DNA of 64,000 nucleotides from Sphingomonas sp. Root710 (GTDB lineage Bacteria > Pseudomonadota > Alphaproteobacteria > Sphingomonadales > Sphingomonadaceae): positions 266,158-330,157 of the forward strand of contig NZ_LMIB01000001.1 in NCBI RefSeq assembly GCF_001429065.1. The letters are read 5' to 3'. This document shows, piece by piece, positions 63,152 to 64,000 of the stretch. The first letter of the stretch is position 1, and every line of letters begins with the position of its first letter. Both the position numbers and the translations under genes were made by a program. The notes under the pieces are model-generated. The model was given only the letters and a program-made list of their open reading frames with translations, searched no databases and was not told the origin of the DNA.

Positions 63152-64000
63152 ATGGCCGACCGGACCGACCTTGCCCGCCGGCTGCTGCCGCCGATGGCGG
63201 CGCTGCACAGCTTCGCCGCTGCCGCACGGCACAGCCATTTCTCGCGCGCCGGGGCGGAGGTGGGGCTGACCCAGAGCGCGGTCAGCCGGCAGGTCGCGCT
63301 GCTCGAGGATTGGCTGGGCGTCAAACTGTTCGAACGCAATGGCCGCCGCGTCACGCTGACGCCCGACGGCGCGGCCTATATCGATGCGATCGGCCCGGCA
63401 TTGCAGCGCATCCGTCATGCGACCGCGCAGATGATCGACCGGACAGAGAGCGGGGCGATCACCATCGCCACCCTGCCGAGCTTCGGGATGCGCTGGCTGG
63501 CGCCGCGGTTGCCCGGGCTGACCGCGCGGCAGGGCGACCTGGTCGTAAACTTCGCAGCGCGATCGGACCTGTTCGACCTGACATCGTCGCATTTCGACGC
63601 GGCGATTCATTTCGGCCTGCCCGACTGGCCGGGGGCCGCGCACGATCTGCTGTTCCGCGAGAGCGCCCTTCCGCTCGCCGCGCCAGCGCTGCGCGACCGG
63701 GTGGCGGGCGGGGAAGTAGAAGCGCTGCTCGGCCTTCCACTGCTGCACCTGACGACGCGGCCCCAGGCCTGGCAGCGCTGGTTCGCGGCGGCAGGCGTCG
63801 ATGCCCCGCCGATCACCCCCGAGCCGAGCTTCGAACATTTCCTGATGCTGGCGCAGGCCGCGGCAGCAGGGGCGGGGGCGGCGCTGGTCCCGTCCTTCCT
63901 GGTCGAACCGGAATTGCAGTCGGGTGCGCTCGTTCCATTGTCCGACCGAGCGGTGTCGGGCCCCGAGGCCTATTATCTCGCCTATCCGCCCGAGCGGCTC
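63152..64000 (+). CDS. LysR-family regulator (partial, runs off the window)
   Basis: The frame starts at ATG 63152 (MADRTDLARRLLPPMAALHS) and stays open to the window end, 283 codons. It has the LysR winged helix (HFSRAGAEVGLTQSAVSRQV, LGVKLFERNGRRVTLTPDG) and a GcvA-like effector domain (TIATLPSFGMRWLAPRLPGL, FDAAIHFGLPDWPGA). The GcvA subgroup signature L..L..F.A.AR..SF..AA.EL..TQ.AVS is well kept. Its target is unknown. Confidence 0.9.
   Translation, partial: MADRTDLARRLLPPMAALHSFAAAARHSHFSRAGAEVGLTQSAVSRQVALLEDWLGVKLFERNGRRVTLTPDGAAYIDAIGPALQRIRHATAQMIDRTESGAITIATLPSFGMRWLAPRLPGLTARQGDLVVNFAARSDLFDLTSSHFDAAIHFGLPDWPGAAHDLLFRESALPLAAPALRDRVAGGEVEALLGLPLLHLTTRPQAWQRWFAAAGVDAPPITPEPSFEHFLMLAQAAAAGAGAALVPSFLVEPELQSGALVPLSDRAVSGPEAYYLAYPPERL

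Overview
The window looks like chromosomal DNA of a sphingomonad (Sphingomonadales, Alphaproteobacteria). The grounds are high GC, codon use rich in GCG/CGC/CTG, alphaproteobacterial core genes (zeta-type F1 inhibitor DUF1476, BolA beside monothiol glutaredoxin, nadA-nadC, an rlmE-Ppx pair), three TonB-dependent receptors, and a tetrahydrofolate-dependent LigM/DesA-type demethylase, a family best known from lignin-degrading sphingomonads. This assignment is an inference from gene content; no rRNA is present.

Left core block (1-13.57 kb): end of leuC, a secreted metallo-beta-lactamase-fold enzyme coupled to it, leuD, DUF1476, bolA, grxD, a periplasmic glycerophosphodiesterase, three small membrane or exported unknowns, two tandem GIY-YIG genes, a TauE/SafE exporter, an MBL-fold hydrolase, nadA, nadC, RNase T2, a GST, rlmE and a Ppx/GppA phosphatase. 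It ends at tRNA-Gln(CUG). GC-rich palindromic intergenic repeats are frequent here.

Catabolic block (about 13.6-55.2 kb): this begins directly after the tRNA, is organised quite differently and shows none of those repeats. It holds three TonB receptors, two aldehyde dehydrogenases, several hydrolases and dehydrogenases, an AAHS-type aromatic acid symporter, and regulators (LysR, AraC, GlxA-type). Two compact operons stand out. The first is metF-purU-folD-folB-demethylase (25.7 to 21.2 kb, minus strand): a methyl group is moved to THF and the C1 unit is oxidised and released as formate. The second is VOC dioxygenase - FAD monooxygenase - BKACE - alpha/beta hydrolase - SMP-30 lactonase (40.2 to 34.9 kb, minus strand), under an adjacent LysR gene, which reads like a complete ring-hydroxylation, extradiol-cleavage and hydrolysis route. 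A third unit pairs a CrtI-like FAD oxidoreductase with an unknown 72-aa protein and a SnoaL-like protein, all translationally coupled. Further right lie a PQQ/haem alcohol dehydrogenase, an aldehyde dehydrogenase, a TonB receptor, an aminotransferase and an ArgE-like deacylase, suggesting oxidation of an alcohol and processing of an amino- or amide-containing compound. The overall substrate is not identifiable from sequence; a methoxylated aromatic is the best guess. Gene remnants (an MFS fragment, a SnoaL fragment, a duplicated 73-bp tail) show the block was assembled by rearrangement. No integrase or transposase is visible.

Right core block (about 55.3-64 kb): an acidic conserved unknown, a two-TM protein, an extensin-family protein, a TPR/TonB-C-like protein divergent from an ECF sigma factor with a FecR-like partner reduced to its N-terminal domain, a GNAT acetyltransferase, an orphan DUF2384 antitoxin-like protein, phenylalanine hydroxylase, a CaiB/BaiF CoA transferase, and a LysR regulator cut by the window end.
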